Positions 1 through 7,644 of a DNA stretch of 12,520 nucleotides are shown here, one piece after another (within the stretch, counting starts at the first letter, position 1; each line of letters begins with the position of its first letter). The stretch is taken from NCBI RefSeq assembly GCF_039521845.1, contig NZ_BAAACW010000163.1:1-12520 (forward strand). The letters run 5' to 3'. A program made the translations under genes and the position numbers. The notes beneath the pieces were generated by a model. That model searched no databases. It had not been told where the DNA came from and saw only the letters and a program-made list of their open reading frames with translations. The stretch is from Alkalibacterium iburiense. GTDB taxonomy: Bacteria; Bacillota; Bacilli; Lactobacillales; Carnobacteriaceae_A.

Positions 1-82
1 ATTAAACGAGCTTGTTTGTCTATATTTGGCACTTCCAAAATTTTATTTACGTAAAAAGGGTAAATTCAAATCTAAATTAAGC

Positions 83-110
83 TTGAAGCTAGAAAGATTT
101 CTGATATAAT
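83..110 (+). promoter_or_regulatory. Sigma-A promoter for the cysteine desulfurase-thiI unit
   Basis: A -35-like TTGAAG lies at 83-88 and a perfect TATAAT at 105-110, separated by 16 nt. A TG at 102-103 makes it an extended -10. Transcription would start near 117, about 30 nt before the first ATG. No terminator or recognisable gene end precedes it in the 82 bases available. Confidence 0.7.
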
Positions 111-147
111 ATATAAGGTTTAGGACACGAAAGCTAGGAGGTTAATT

Positions 148-1284
148 ATGATATATTTTGATAATGCAGCTACAACTAAAGTAAACGAATCTGTACTTTC
201 TTCATATATCGAAGTTAGTCAAAAACTTTTTGGTAACCCGTCTAGCTTGCATGAACTAGGAGAAATGACTACAGGATTGCTGAACCAATCAAGGAAACAA
301 ATTGCATCACTGTTAAATGTCGAACCAGCAGAAGTATTTTTTACAAGCGGAGGAACGGAAGGAGATAATTGGGCAATAAAAGGAACAGCTTTTGAAAAAA
401 GAGCGTTCGGAAAACATATCATCACTTCCTCAATCGAGCATCCTGCTGTTTTAAAAACAATGGAGCAACTAGAGTTATTAGGATGGGAAGTCACATATTT
501 ACCAATTAATGAAGAGGGGAAAGTAAACCCTGCGGAGTTAAAAGATGCTTTACGAGAAGACACGGTCCTTGTGTCTATCATGGCTATTAATAATGAAACA
601 GGTAGCATCCAACCTTTAAAAGAAATCGGAAAGATACTAGAAGATTACCCTGCTATCCACTTTCATGTGGATGCTGTTCAGTCAGTAGGCTTACTCGATT
701 TAGAACTGGGTCAGTCTAGAATTGACTTGGCTGTTTTTTCTGGGCACAAATTCAATGCACCTAAAGGGACAGGATTTATTTATATTAAAAAAGGCCGTCA
801 ATTAATGCCTTTGATTAACGGCGGGGGCCAGGAAAGCGGACGTAGAAGTGGTACAGAGAATGTGCCAGGTGTAGCAGCCATGGCGAAGGCCTTTAGGTTA
901 GCCACTGAAAACAGTCAAGATAAACAGGTGAAACTCACTCAATTAAAAGAAGCCCTGACGTGTTATCTAGAAGAAAAAGAAAAAGTCACTCTTTTTAGTC
1001 CAGAATCAGCGTCTCCCCATGTATTATGTTTTGGGATACAAAATATAAGAGGAGAAATTGTCGTGCATGCATTAGAAAAAGAAGGTATCTATGTTTCTAC
1101 AACGAGTGCTTGTTCAAGCAAGAGAAAAGACAAAGGTCAGTCTATAACTGGAATGGGCTATACAAAAAAAGAAGCAGAAACAGCTGTACGCATAAGTTTA
1201 AGTATGCAAAACACTAGGGAAGAAATAGAACAGTTTAAAACGGTCTTTGACAAGATCTATGAGCAACTCAAGGAAATAAATTAA
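148..1284 (+). CDS. Cysteine desulfurase, NifS/IscS family (NifZ-like partner of ThiI)
   Basis: A PLP enzyme of aminotransferase class V that removes sulfur from L-cysteine as a persulfide on an active-site Cys and passes it to an acceptor. The 378-residue protein opens with the family signature YFDNAATT (3-10). It has the PLP-stacking His98 in EHPA, Asp175 and Gln178 in HVDAVQ, the Schiff-base Lys201 in SGHKFNAPKG, the RSGTEN loop (233-238), and catalytic Cys322 in TSACSSK. Length is normal. The ATG has AGGAGG at 136-141, 6 nt upstream. thiI follows after 19 nt, which fits the Bacillus subtilis nifZ-thiI pair, where the desulfurase feeds ThiI rather than the general Fe-S machinery. Family assignment is certain; the dedicated role with ThiI is inferred from context. 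Confidence 0.95.
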   Translation: MIYFDNAATTKVNESVLSSYIEVSQKLFGNPSSLHELGEMTTGLLNQSRKQIASLLNVEPAEVFFTSGGTEGDNWAIKGTAFEKRAFGKHIITSSIEHPAVLKTMEQLELLGWEVTYLPINEEGKVNPAELKDALREDTVLVSIMAINNETGSIQPLKEIGKILEDYPAIHFHVDAVQSVGLLDLELGQSRIDLAVFSGHKFNAPKGTGFIYIKKGRQLMPLINGGGQESGRRSGTENVPGVAAMAKAFRLATENSQDKQVKLTQLKEALTCYLEEKEKVTLFSPESASPHVLCFGIQNIRGEIVVHALEKEGIYVSTTSACSSKRKDKGQSITGMGYTKKEAETAVRISLSMQNTREEIEQFKTVFDKIYEQLKEIN

Positions 1285-1303
1285 ATTAGAAAGGATGGTT
1301 TCG

Positions 1304-2521
1304 TTGCAAGTAACTGAAATAATGCTGCGTTACGGCGAATTATCCACAAAAGGAAAAAATAAAAAGTATTTCATAAAAAAGTTGTTAAATAATGTAAAAA
1401 ACAAATTGAAGCCTTTTAAACAGCTAGAAGTAAAATCAAATCGTGATCGTATGTATATTACATTAAACGGAGAAGAGGCCGATTTGGTTATGGAAGAATT
1501 AAAAGATGTTTTCGGCATTCAATCTTTTTCTCCTGTCGTTAAAGTAGAGAAATCACTGGAAGAAGCAAAGAAAGCAGTCGTTAGTCTGATCGGTCGTCAT
1601 TATGAAAAAGGGATGTCCTTTAAGATTAATACCCGTCGATCAGACCATGAATTTGAATATGATACGAATGATTTGAATAGATTACTAGGAAAAACTGTAG
1701 CTGAAGCCTATGAAGACAGCGTCGTCCAAATGAAGAACCCTGATATTACAGCCCGTGTAGAAATCAGACACAATGGGATTTATATATCAGTGGATACTAT
1801 TTTAGGACTAGGAGGTCTACCTGTAGGAACTGCTGGCAAAGGCATGCTGATGTTATCCGGTGGGATAGACTCTCCGGTAGCAGGGTACTTGGCTCTTAAA
1901 CGCGGGATGACAATAGAGGCTGTGCATTTTCATAGTCCTCCTTACACCAGTCCCCAGGCTTTACAGAAGGCAAAAGATCTTACTTCTAAACTGGCTCGTT
2001 ATGCAGGACCTATTCAATTTATAGAAGTGCCTTTTACAGAAATTCAAGAAGCGATAAAGAAAGAGATACCTGATAGTTATTCTATGACTGTCACACGTCG
2101 AATGATGCTCAGACTAACAGATGAGATACGCAAAAGACGAGACAGCTTAGCTATTGCAAACGGAGAATCACTCGGACAAGTAGCCTCCCAGACATTGGAA
2201 AGTATGCTCGCAATTAATGAGGTAACCTCCACTCCGATATTACGTCCATTAATTTCTATGGATAAAAATGAGATAATAGATATTGCCAAACAAATTGATA
2301 CATTTGAATTGGCTGTTCAGCCTTTTGAAGATTGCTGTACAGTTTTTGCGCCAGTGAAGCCTAAGACTAAGCCGAAACTGGATAAAGTGAAAGAGTTGGA
2401 GAAAGCTTTAGATATTGAGCAGTTGGTTCAAAATGCATTAGATGGGTTGAAAATTGACCATATCACTACTCATGACAACACAAGTGACCAGCAAGATAAT
2501 TTGTTTGAGTCCTTATTATAA
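1304..2521 (+). CDS. thiI: tRNA 4-thiouridine synthase ThiI, TTG start
   Basis: ATP-dependent tRNA sulfurtransferase that makes 4-thiouridine at tRNA position 8 and can supply sulfur for the thiamine thiazole. From the TTG the protein has 405 residues: an N-terminal ferredoxin-like segment (about 1-60, LRYGELSTKGKN near the start), a THUMP RNA-binding domain (about 60-165), and a PP-loop AMPylation domain with SGGIDSP at about 185-191. A Cys pair lies near 344-345 (FEDCCTVF). The C-terminal rhodanese domain of the Escherichia coli protein is absent, as in B. subtilis, so persulfide must come from a separate desulfurase, here the gene just upstream. An ATG at 1295 is in frame but overlaps the Shine-Dalgarno AAAGGATGG (about 1290-1298); the TTG at 1304 is correctly spaced and gives the usual family N-terminus (MQVTEIMLRYGE). 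Confidence 0.95.
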   Translation: MQVTEIMLRYGELSTKGKNKKYFIKKLLNNVKNKLKPFKQLEVKSNRDRMYITLNGEEADLVMEELKDVFGIQSFSPVVKVEKSLEEAKKAVVSLIGRHYEKGMSFKINTRRSDHEFEYDTNDLNRLLGKTVAEAYEDSVVQMKNPDITARVEIRHNGIYISVDTILGLGGLPVGTAGKGMLMLSGGIDSPVAGYLALKRGMTIEAVHFHSPPYTSPQALQKAKDLTSKLARYAGPIQFIEVPFTEIQEAIKKEIPDSYSMTVTRRMMLRLTDEIRKRRDSLAIANGESLGQVASQTLESMLAINEVTSTPILRPLISMDKNEIIDIAKQIDTFELAVQPFEDCCTVFAPVKPKTKPKLDKVKELEKALDIEQLVQNALDGLKIDHITTHDNTSDQQDNLFESLL

Positions 2522-2541
2522 TGTTTTAGTTGCAAACCTCC

Positions 2542-2570
2542 TTTCTAAACAGGTACACTAGAAGTATAAT
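2542..2570 (+). promoter_or_regulatory. Possible promoter of tpx
   Basis: A perfect TATAAT occurs at 2565-2570, 20 nt before the tpx ATG. The best-spaced -35 is a poor TTTCTA at 2542-2547 (17-nt spacer); a better TTGCAA at 2530-2535 is 29 nt away and too far. The -10 alone suggests a separate tpx transcript. No palindromic PerR-type operator is evident. Confidence 0.4.
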
Positions 2571-2590
2571 ATGAGAAAGAAGGGAATAAA

Positions 2591-3094
2591 ATGGACGTAA
2601 CATTAAAAGGCGAAAAATTTCAAACAAATGGTGAGGCCCCTCAAGTAGGAGATATGGCACCTTCATTTACACTGAAAGACTTAAATGACAAGCCGGTAGA
2701 GCTCTCTGACTATAAGGGCGAAGTAGTTATTCTCAGTACTTTCCCAGACATTGAAACAAGCACTTGTGCGAGACAGACGGATACATTTAATGATAAAGCG
2801 AAAGATCTGAAAAACACTCGGGTTCTTTCTATCTCAGCTAATACAACGGATCAACAGAAAGAATGGGCATCAGATAAAGAGATTGCGACAGAATTACTTC
2901 ATGACGATGACCGTTCTTTTGCTAAGACCTATGGCTTATACATTGAGGATATTGATAAAGTCGCTCGAGCTGTTTTCGTATTAAACAGAGAAGGCCAGGT
3001 TGTTTATAGAGAAGTGGTTAAAGAAATGGCTGAAGATCCAAATTATGAAGAAGCTTTGTCAGCGGCTAGACACGAAGAAGCAGAATTAAATTAA
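2591..3094 (+). CDS. tpx: Thiol peroxidase (Tpx family) with only one cysteine
   Basis: A peroxiredoxin that reduces hydrogen peroxide and organic peroxides. The 167 residues show the Tpx layout: GDMAPSFTLKD (20-30), the active-site stretch FPDIETSTC with Thr56 and peroxidatic Cys59, a conserved Arg126 in VARAVFVLNREG, and the ending DPNYEEAL. Length matches the family. What is odd is the resolving position: E. coli Tpx has Cys95 in a RFC motif and most homologues have RFC/RWC, but here the aligned triplet is EWA (91-93), and Cys59 is the only Cys in the protein. It cannot form the usual intramolecular disulfide, so recycling would need an external or low-molecular-weight thiol, or an intermolecular disulfide. 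AGAAGGG at about 2578-2584 is the ribosome site. Family call is firm; mechanism is inferred. Confidence 0.9.
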   Translation: MDVTLKGEKFQTNGEAPQVGDMAPSFTLKDLNDKPVELSDYKGEVVILSTFPDIETSTCARQTDTFNDKAKDLKNTRVLSISANTTDQQKEWASDKEIATELLHDDDRSFAKTYGLYIEDIDKVARAVFVLNREGQVVYREVVKEMAEDPNYEEALSAARHEEAELN

Positions 3095-3097
3095 ATA

Positions 3098-3336
3098 GAA
3101 GCGTTGAGCAAGAGGAGTATTAAAATAGACTATTTCAGAGAATGGGTGTGTGGTGGAAATCCCTAATAGTTATTTTAAGAATGTAGCTTGTGAGCTTTTG
3201 CAGTGAAGTGGAGTAACTGCATGTGGAATGACGGAACACTATATCCGTTATTAAGAGATTAGGGTTCATGACCCTAATAATTAAGGTGGTACCGCGAAGC
3301 ACTCGTCCTTTATATAATAGGATGAGTGCTTTTTTG
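3098..3336 (+). promoter_or_regulatory. T-box riboswitch, tRNA-Val type, controlling valS
   Basis: The leader has the AGTA motif (3116-3119), the CAGAGA motif (3136-3141) and the T-box core AAGGTGGTACCGCG (3283-3296). The upper Stem I helix pairs TTAAAATA (from 3120) with TATTTTAA (ending near 3178). The 3' side of the specifier loop then reads GAAT-GTA-G, giving specifier GTA (Val) at 3183-3185, closed below by GCAAG/CTTGT. The acceptor-pairing bases TGGT (3287-3290) fit an ACCA end (discriminator A), as expected for tRNA-Val. Uncharged tRNA-Val would stabilise the antiterminator and allow valS transcription. I see no good promoter between tpx and the leader, so it may be read from the tpx transcript. 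Confidence 0.93.
3297..3336 (+). terminator. Regulated terminator of the valS T-box
   Basis: A 13-bp stem pairs AAGCACTCGTCCT (3297-3309) with AGGATGAGTGCTT (3319-3331), with one G-U pair and a 9-nt AT loop. The 3' arm runs into six T residues (3330-3335). It directly follows the T-box core, whose bases form the alternative antiterminator. Confidence 0.92.
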
Positions 3337-3373
3337 TATAGAAAATGTAAAACTTAAGAAGGAGTGACCAGCA

Positions 3374-6022
3374 ATGGAAGATAATTTAACTATGTCCAAA
3401 AAGTATGAACCAAGTAAAGTAGAAGAAGGTCGTTATGAGAAATGGCTTGAAAAAGATTTGTTTAGACCAAATGAAAAGGGAACCGAGCCTTATTCAATTG
3501 TTATTCCGCCTCCCAATGTTACCGGGAAACTGCATTTAGGTCATGCTTGGGACACCACGCTTCAAGATATTATTATCCGTCAAAAGAGGATGCAAGGATA
3601 CGATACGCTATGGCTACCGGGTATGGACCATGCCGGCATAGCGACACAGGCTAAAGTAGAAGAAAAATTGGCTCAGCAAAATATATCAAGGCATGATTTA
3701 GGTCGGGAAAAATTCTTAGACAAAGTTTGGGAATGGAAAGAAGATTATGCTGAAGAAATCAGAAAACAGTGGGCAAAAGTGGGCATTTCTGTTGATTATT
3801 CAAGAGAAAGATTTACTTTAGATGAAGGTTTAAATAAAGCTGTGAATAAAGTATTTGTTGATTTATACAATAAAGGATTAATTTACCGCGGTGAATATAT
3901 TATTAATTGGGATCCTAAAGCTCAAACGGCACTGTCTGATATCGAAGTGGAACATAAAGAGGTTAACGGGGCTTTTTACCACATTCAATATCCTTTAGCT
4001 GACGGAGAAGGTGGGGTAGAAATTGCTACGACTCGTCCTGAAACAATGCTAGGTGACACGGCTGTTGCAGTACATCCTGAAGATGAGCGCTACCAGCATT
4101 TGATTGGTAAAAAAGTACTCTTGCCCATATTAAATAGAGAATTGGAAGTCATAGCAGATGACTATGTCGATAGGGAGTTCGGGACAGGTGTGGTTAAAAT
4201 TACCCCTGCTCATGACCCGAATGACTTTGATATAGGCCAACGCCACAACTTAGAACAAGTCAACGTCATGCATGATGATGCTTCAATGAATAGTCTAGCG
4301 GGACCTTATGAAGGTATGGACCGTTTTGAAGCGCGAAAAGCATTGGTTAAAGATTTAAAAGAACAAGGGTATTTAATTAAAATTGAAGAGATGCAGCACA
4401 GTGTCGGTCACTCGGAACGCACCGGTGTCGTAGTGGAACCTAGACTCTCTACTCAATGGTTTGTTAAAATGACTCCACTAGCTGAGAATGCTTTGAAAAA
4501 CCAGAAAACAGAAAACAAAGTTCACTTTGCACCTGAACGCTTCGAGAAGACATTTACAACTTGGATGGAAAACGTTCATGATTGGGTTATTTCTAGACAA
4601 TTGTGGTGGGGTCACCGTATACCTGCTTGGTATCATAATGAAACAGGTGAGGTTTACGTTGGAGAGCATGCTCCAGAAGACAAAGAAAATTGGACTCAAG
4701 ACACAGACGTACTGGATACGTGGTTCAGTTCAGCTCTTTGGCCCTTCTCTACCATGGGATGGCCTGACGAAAATAGCGAAGATTACAAAAAATACTTCCC
4801 TACAAGTACATTAGTTACAGGATATGATATCATCTTTTTCTGGGTCAGCCGTATGATATTCCAAAGTTTAGAGTTCACTGGAGAATCTCCTTTTAAAAAT
4901 GTATTGATACACGGATTAATACGCGATGAGCAAGGCAGAAAAATGAGCAAGTCGCTGGGGAACGGGATTGATCCCATGGAAGTTATTGATCAGTATGGGG
5001 CAGATGCCCTGCGCTGGTTCTTGTCTAATGGATCCGCACCTGGGCAAGATGTTCGTTTCAGTTATGAAAAAATGGATGCTGCCTGGAACTTTATCAATAA
5101 AATCTGGAATGCCAGTCGCTATGTCATTATGAATTTAGGAGAGTTTAAGTTAGAAGACAGTGATTTATCAGGTGAAAAGTCAATAGCTGATAAATGGATA
5201 CTAGCAAGGCTCAATGAAGTGGTTGGTCAAGTAACGGAGCTATTTGAAAAATTTGAATTTGGTGAAGCAGGACGTCAATTGTATAAGTTCATTTGGGATG
5301 ATTATTGTGACTGGTACATTGAAATGAGTAAAGAGATTTTAATGCAAGGAACAGAGCAACAAAAAAATACAACCAAATCTGTCTTGGTTCATGTATTAGA
5401 TCAAACATTACGTCTGTTGCATCCAATTATGCCTTTTGTAACTGAAGAGATATGGGAGCATATTCCGCATGAAGGAGAGTCTATCGTCTTAGCCTCATAC
5501 CCTCAGGTAAGAGAAGAGTTCGAAGATTCAAAAGCAATCAACAATATGGAAATGTTAATCGCCCTCATTAAATCTGTTCGTAGTATTCGATTGGAAGCTA
5601 ATCGCCCGCTTTCAAAAGAAGTAGATATTTTGATTAAAGCTAAAGGCCAAGAGGAAAAAGATTTCTTAGTTCAGAACCGTTCATTCCTAGAAAGATTCTG
5701 TAACCCTGCTGATTTGCAAATTGACACGGAATTAACCATACCTGATGAAGTGAAGTCAGCAGTTGTTTCTGGGGCAGAAATCTACTTGCCATTGGCCGGG
5801 CTGGTTGATATTGGTGAAGAAATTCAGCGTCTTGAAAAGGAAAAAGAGAAATGGGAAAAAGAAATAGATAGAGTAGAGAAGAAATTAGCAAATGAAAAAT
5901 TTGTTCAGAATGCACCGGATAACATTGTTGAGGAAGAACGCCAAAAAGGTGTCGATTATAGAGAAAGATTTAATGCTGTCACCAAACAGATAGAGAAATT
6001 AAAATCAATAAACGAGGGATGA
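3374..6022 (+). CDS. valS: Valyl-tRNA synthetase
   Basis: Class Ia synthetase that charges tRNA-Val in the cytoplasm and edits misactivated threonine. The 882-residue protein has the HIGH signature as HLGH (54-57, in PPPNVTGKLHLGH), an inserted CP1 editing domain with the ATTRPETMLGDTAV stretch, the class signature GRKMSKSLGNG (KMSKS 523-527), an anticodon-binding domain (about 600-750), and a highly charged C-terminal coiled coil (about 815-880, EEIQRLEKEKEKWEKE onward) typical of ValRS. AAGGAG at 3359-3364 places the start at this ATG; the next in-frame ATG (residue 7) has no ribosome site. Expression is governed by the valine T-box leader. The TGA stop is close-packed with the HAD gene that follows, suggesting co-transcription. 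Confidence 0.98.
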   Translation: MEDNLTMSKKYEPSKVEEGRYEKWLEKDLFRPNEKGTEPYSIVIPPPNVTGKLHLGHAWDTTLQDIIIRQKRMQGYDTLWLPGMDHAGIATQAKVEEKLAQQNISRHDLGREKFLDKVWEWKEDYAEEIRKQWAKVGISVDYSRERFTLDEGLNKAVNKVFVDLYNKGLIYRGEYIINWDPKAQTALSDIEVEHKEVNGAFYHIQYPLADGEGGVEIATTRPETMLGDTAVAVHPEDERYQHLIGKKVLLPILNRELEVIADDYVDREFGTGVVKITPAHDPNDFDIGQRHNLEQVNVMHDDASMNSLAGPYEGMDRFEARKALVKDLKEQGYLIKIEEMQHSVGHSERTGVVVEPRLSTQWFVKMTPLAENALKNQKTENKVHFAPERFEKTFTTWMENVHDWVISRQLWWGHRIPAWYHNETGEVYVGEHAPEDKENWTQDTDVLDTWFSSALWPFSTMGWPDENSEDYKKYFPTSTLVTGYDIIFFWVSRMIFQSLEFTGESPFKNVLIHGLIRDEQGRKMSKSLGNGIDPMEVIDQYGADALRWFLSNGSAPGQDVRFSYEKMDAAWNFINKIWNASRYVIMNLGEFKLEDSDLSGEKSIADKWILARLNEVVGQVTELFEKFEFGEAGRQLYKFIWDDYCDWYIEMSKEILMQGTEQQKNTTKSVLVHVLDQTLRLLHPIMPFVTEEIWEHIPHEGESIVLASYPQVREEFEDSKAINNMEMLIALIKSVRSIRLEANRPLSKEVDILIKAKGQEEKDFLVQNRSFLERFCNPADLQIDTELTIPDEVKSAVVSGAEIYLPLAGLVDIGEEIQRLEKEKEKWEKEIDRVEKKLANEKFVQNAPDNIVEEERQKGVDYRERFNAVTKQIEKLKSINEG

Positions 6023-6024
6023 TA

Positions 6025-6675
6025 ATGAAAAAAGCTGTCATTTTTGATATGGATGGATTGATGTTTGATACAGAATCTCTCTATTTTAAAGGGAATCAAA
6101 TTACAGCAGAATCGGTAGGCATTCCTTTTGATTATGCTTTCTACGAAAATTATATTGGTTCGAGTGACGATGATCTCTATGAAGGAATGTACCAAACCTT
6201 TGAAAAAGAAAAAGTGGATGCTTTTATTGAGCGTGCTGAATCTGATGTAGAAGATGTCTTATTCTCATCTGACCCTGTTTTAAAAGAAGGGCTAGTTCCG
6301 CTACTGGATTATTTAAAAGAACACCACATAAAAACAATAGTGGCTTCCAGCTCTAAAAGACAGGTTGTTCAGACACTTTTAAAGAACGCCGAGCTGACCC
6401 ATTACTTTGATGCCATAGTAGGTGGGGATGAAGTAAAGGTTTCGAAACCTCACCCAGAGATATTTCAAAAAGCAGCTGCGCTTACAGGTTATGAACATTC
6501 TGAGATAGTGGTACTCGAAGATTCTTTGAATGGTATCCGAGCGGCTCATGCTGCTGGAATAGATGTCATAATGGTGCCGGATTTAATCCAGCCAACTGAT
6601 GAAGCCAGAAAGCTTGCATTAGATATCTGCAATGATTTGCATGAAATTCTTAGAAAGATAAAAAACGGTTTTTGA
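6025..6675 (+). CDS. HAD-superfamily hydrolase, beta-phosphoglucomutase/phosphatase-like
   Basis: A cytoplasmic haloacid-dehalogenase-type enzyme, probably a phosphatase or phosphomutase on a small phosphorylated substrate that cannot be named from sequence. The 216 residues show motif I DMDG (nucleophile Asp8, acid/base Asp10), a helical cap (about 15-85), motif II Ser108 in VASSSKR, motif III Lys141 in KPHPEIF, and motif IV Glu165-Asp166 in VLEDSLNGIRAA. That makes it a complete subfamily-I HAD with a C1 cap. An ATG at 6019 overlaps the valS stop but has no gap from GAGGG (6014-6018); the ATG at 6025 is 6 nt from it and yields the usual MKKAVIFDMDG start. It appears to be the last gene of the valS transcript and is closed by a strong terminator. 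Confidence 0.9.
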   Translation: MKKAVIFDMDGLMFDTESLYFKGNQITAESVGIPFDYAFYENYIGSSDDDLYEGMYQTFEKEKVDAFIERAESDVEDVLFSSDPVLKEGLVPLLDYLKEHHIKTIVASSSKRQVVQTLLKNAELTHYFDAIVGGDEVKVSKPHPEIFQKAAALTGYEHSEIVVLEDSLNGIRAAHAAGIDVIMVPDLIQPTDEARKLALDICNDLHEILRKIKNGF

Positions 6676-6695
6676 TTTTAAAAGATAGTATATAT

Positions 6696-6729
6696 AGAAG
6701 GGGAGGAAAACACCTCCTCTTCTTTTTTT
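6696..6729 (+). terminator. Rho-independent terminator after the HAD gene
   Basis: AGAAGGGGAGG (6696-6706) pairs with CCTCCTCTTCT (6713-6723) over 11 bp with one G-U pair and a 6-nt AAAACA loop, followed by T residues to 6729. It closes the valS-HAD transcript only 18 nt before the radC ATG. Confidence 0.93.
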
Positions 6730-6747
6730 ATACATAGGAGGAAAGAT

Positions 6748-7431
6748 ATGATCAATCAAAAATTTATTGAGGTACCACAAGAAGCGAGACCAAGAGAAAG
6801 AATGGAAGATTTCGGCCCAGCTGCCTTGGCTAATCACGAACTACTAGCCATACTTCTGAGAACAGGTACAAAAGAGCAGAATGTGTTGCAGTTAAGTATG
6901 CAAGTTCTATCTAACTTCGATGATTTGTATACCTTTAAACATGCCTCTTTAGAAGAATTAATGAGCATTACGGGTATAGGGAAGGCTAAAGCAATAGAAA
7001 TGTTAGCCATGATTGAATTGGGTAAAAGAATGGCTAAAACAACCCAACTGAAAGAAGGGACGGTGACGTCATCTCAATTTGTGGGAAAATTGTTAATGGA
7101 AGAACTCAATGGCTTACAACAAGAGATTGTTTTAGGATTGTTTCTGAATACAAAAAATGAAATTATTAAAAAGGAAGTCATATTCAAGGGTTCCTTAAAT
7201 ACGAGTGTTGCTCATCCAAGAGAGATTTTTAAAGCTGCTATTAAGTATGCTTCAGCACGTATTATTATTGCACATAATCATCCCTCGGGAAATCCAGAGC
7301 CGTCCGAAGCTGATTTTCAATTCACGCAACGCATGAAAGAAGCAGGAAATATTATTGGAATTGACCTCCTGGATCACTTTATCATAGGGGATGATTCCTA
7401 TATCAGCTTAAAAGAGTATGGGGCCTTATAA
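6748..7431 (+). CDS. radC: RadC family (JAB/MPN domain) protein
   Basis: A conserved bacterial protein whose biochemical role is unsettled; the old DNA-repair label is not well supported. The 227 residues carry the N-terminal RadC region with PRERM (15-19), a helix-hairpin-helix segment ITGIGKAKAIEML (about 74-86), and a C-terminal JAMM-like metal-binding domain with Glu126, His176-Asn-His178 in AHNHPSGNPEPS, and Asp189. All JAMM ligands are present. AGGAGG at 6736-6741 is 6 nt before the ATG. The gene commonly neighbours mreB in Firmicutes; here csp separates them. No promoter was found between the preceding terminator and the start, so its transcription may depend on read-through or on a promoter I cannot recognise. 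Confidence 0.93.
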   Translation: MINQKFIEVPQEARPRERMEDFGPAALANHELLAILLRTGTKEQNVLQLSMQVLSNFDDLYTFKHASLEELMSITGIGKAKAIEMLAMIELGKRMAKTTQLKEGTVTSSQFVGKLLMEELNGLQQEIVLGLFLNTKNEIIKKEVIFKGSLNTSVAHPREIFKAAIKYASARIIIAHNHPSGNPEPSEADFQFTQRMKEAGNIIGIDLLDHFIIGDDSYISLKEYGAL

Positions 7432-7499
7432 AAAATGTTAGCGCTCTTAAATCCAGAGTTACCAACTAAAAAGGAAATTTAAATAAAAAGGGCTTTAAC

Positions 7500-7528
7500 T
7501 TGCATTCTTAAAAACCTCATGTTACTAT
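7500..7528 (+). promoter_or_regulatory. Candidate csp promoter giving a long leader
   Basis: TTGCAT (7500-7505) and TACTAT (7523-7528) are 17 nt apart, and TG at 7520-7521 makes an extended -10. Transcription would start near 7535 and give a leader of about 110 nt, as is common for cold-shock genes. A second option is the perfect TATAAT at 7607-7612, which lacks a convincing -35 and would give a leader of about 25 nt. Confidence 0.45.
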
Positions 7529-7532
7529 TAAA

Positions 7533-7602
7533 TTAGCAATTTGTTAGGGAAAGAAAAAAGTAATGTGTAACAACATTCCAATTCGTACCTTTAGCAACTT
7601 GT
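7533..7602 (+). repeat. 12-nt direct repeat in the csp leader
   Basis: TTAGCAATTTGT (7533-7544) recurs as TTAGCAACTTGT (7591-7602), 11 of 12 bases matching and 58 nt apart. The first copy lies at the likely transcription start, the second just before an alternative TATAAT. Function unknown; a protein-binding site or leader RNA element is possible, and chance in AT-rich DNA is not excluded. Confidence 0.4.
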
Positions 7603-7644
7603 GAAATATAATTGTGCTTCAAGGCACGAGGAGGAAATAGAAAC

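Noticed and set aside
2..109. Open plus-strand frame at the left edge running to a TAA at 107-109, and short open frames in other phases, including minus-strand PFYVNKILEVPN near 20-58
   Set aside because: None matches a family I recognise, none shows a start with a ribosome site, and the plus-strand frame overlaps the promoter at 83-110. The segment is too short to judge.
7441..7475. Possible radC terminator around GCTCT/AGAGT
   Set aside because: The stem is only about 4-5 bp and no T-run follows.
7612..7644. In-frame TTG extension of csp
   Set aside because: It would add 11 residues not seen in Csp proteins and would place the AGGAGG inside the coding region; the ATG at 7645 gives the standard start.
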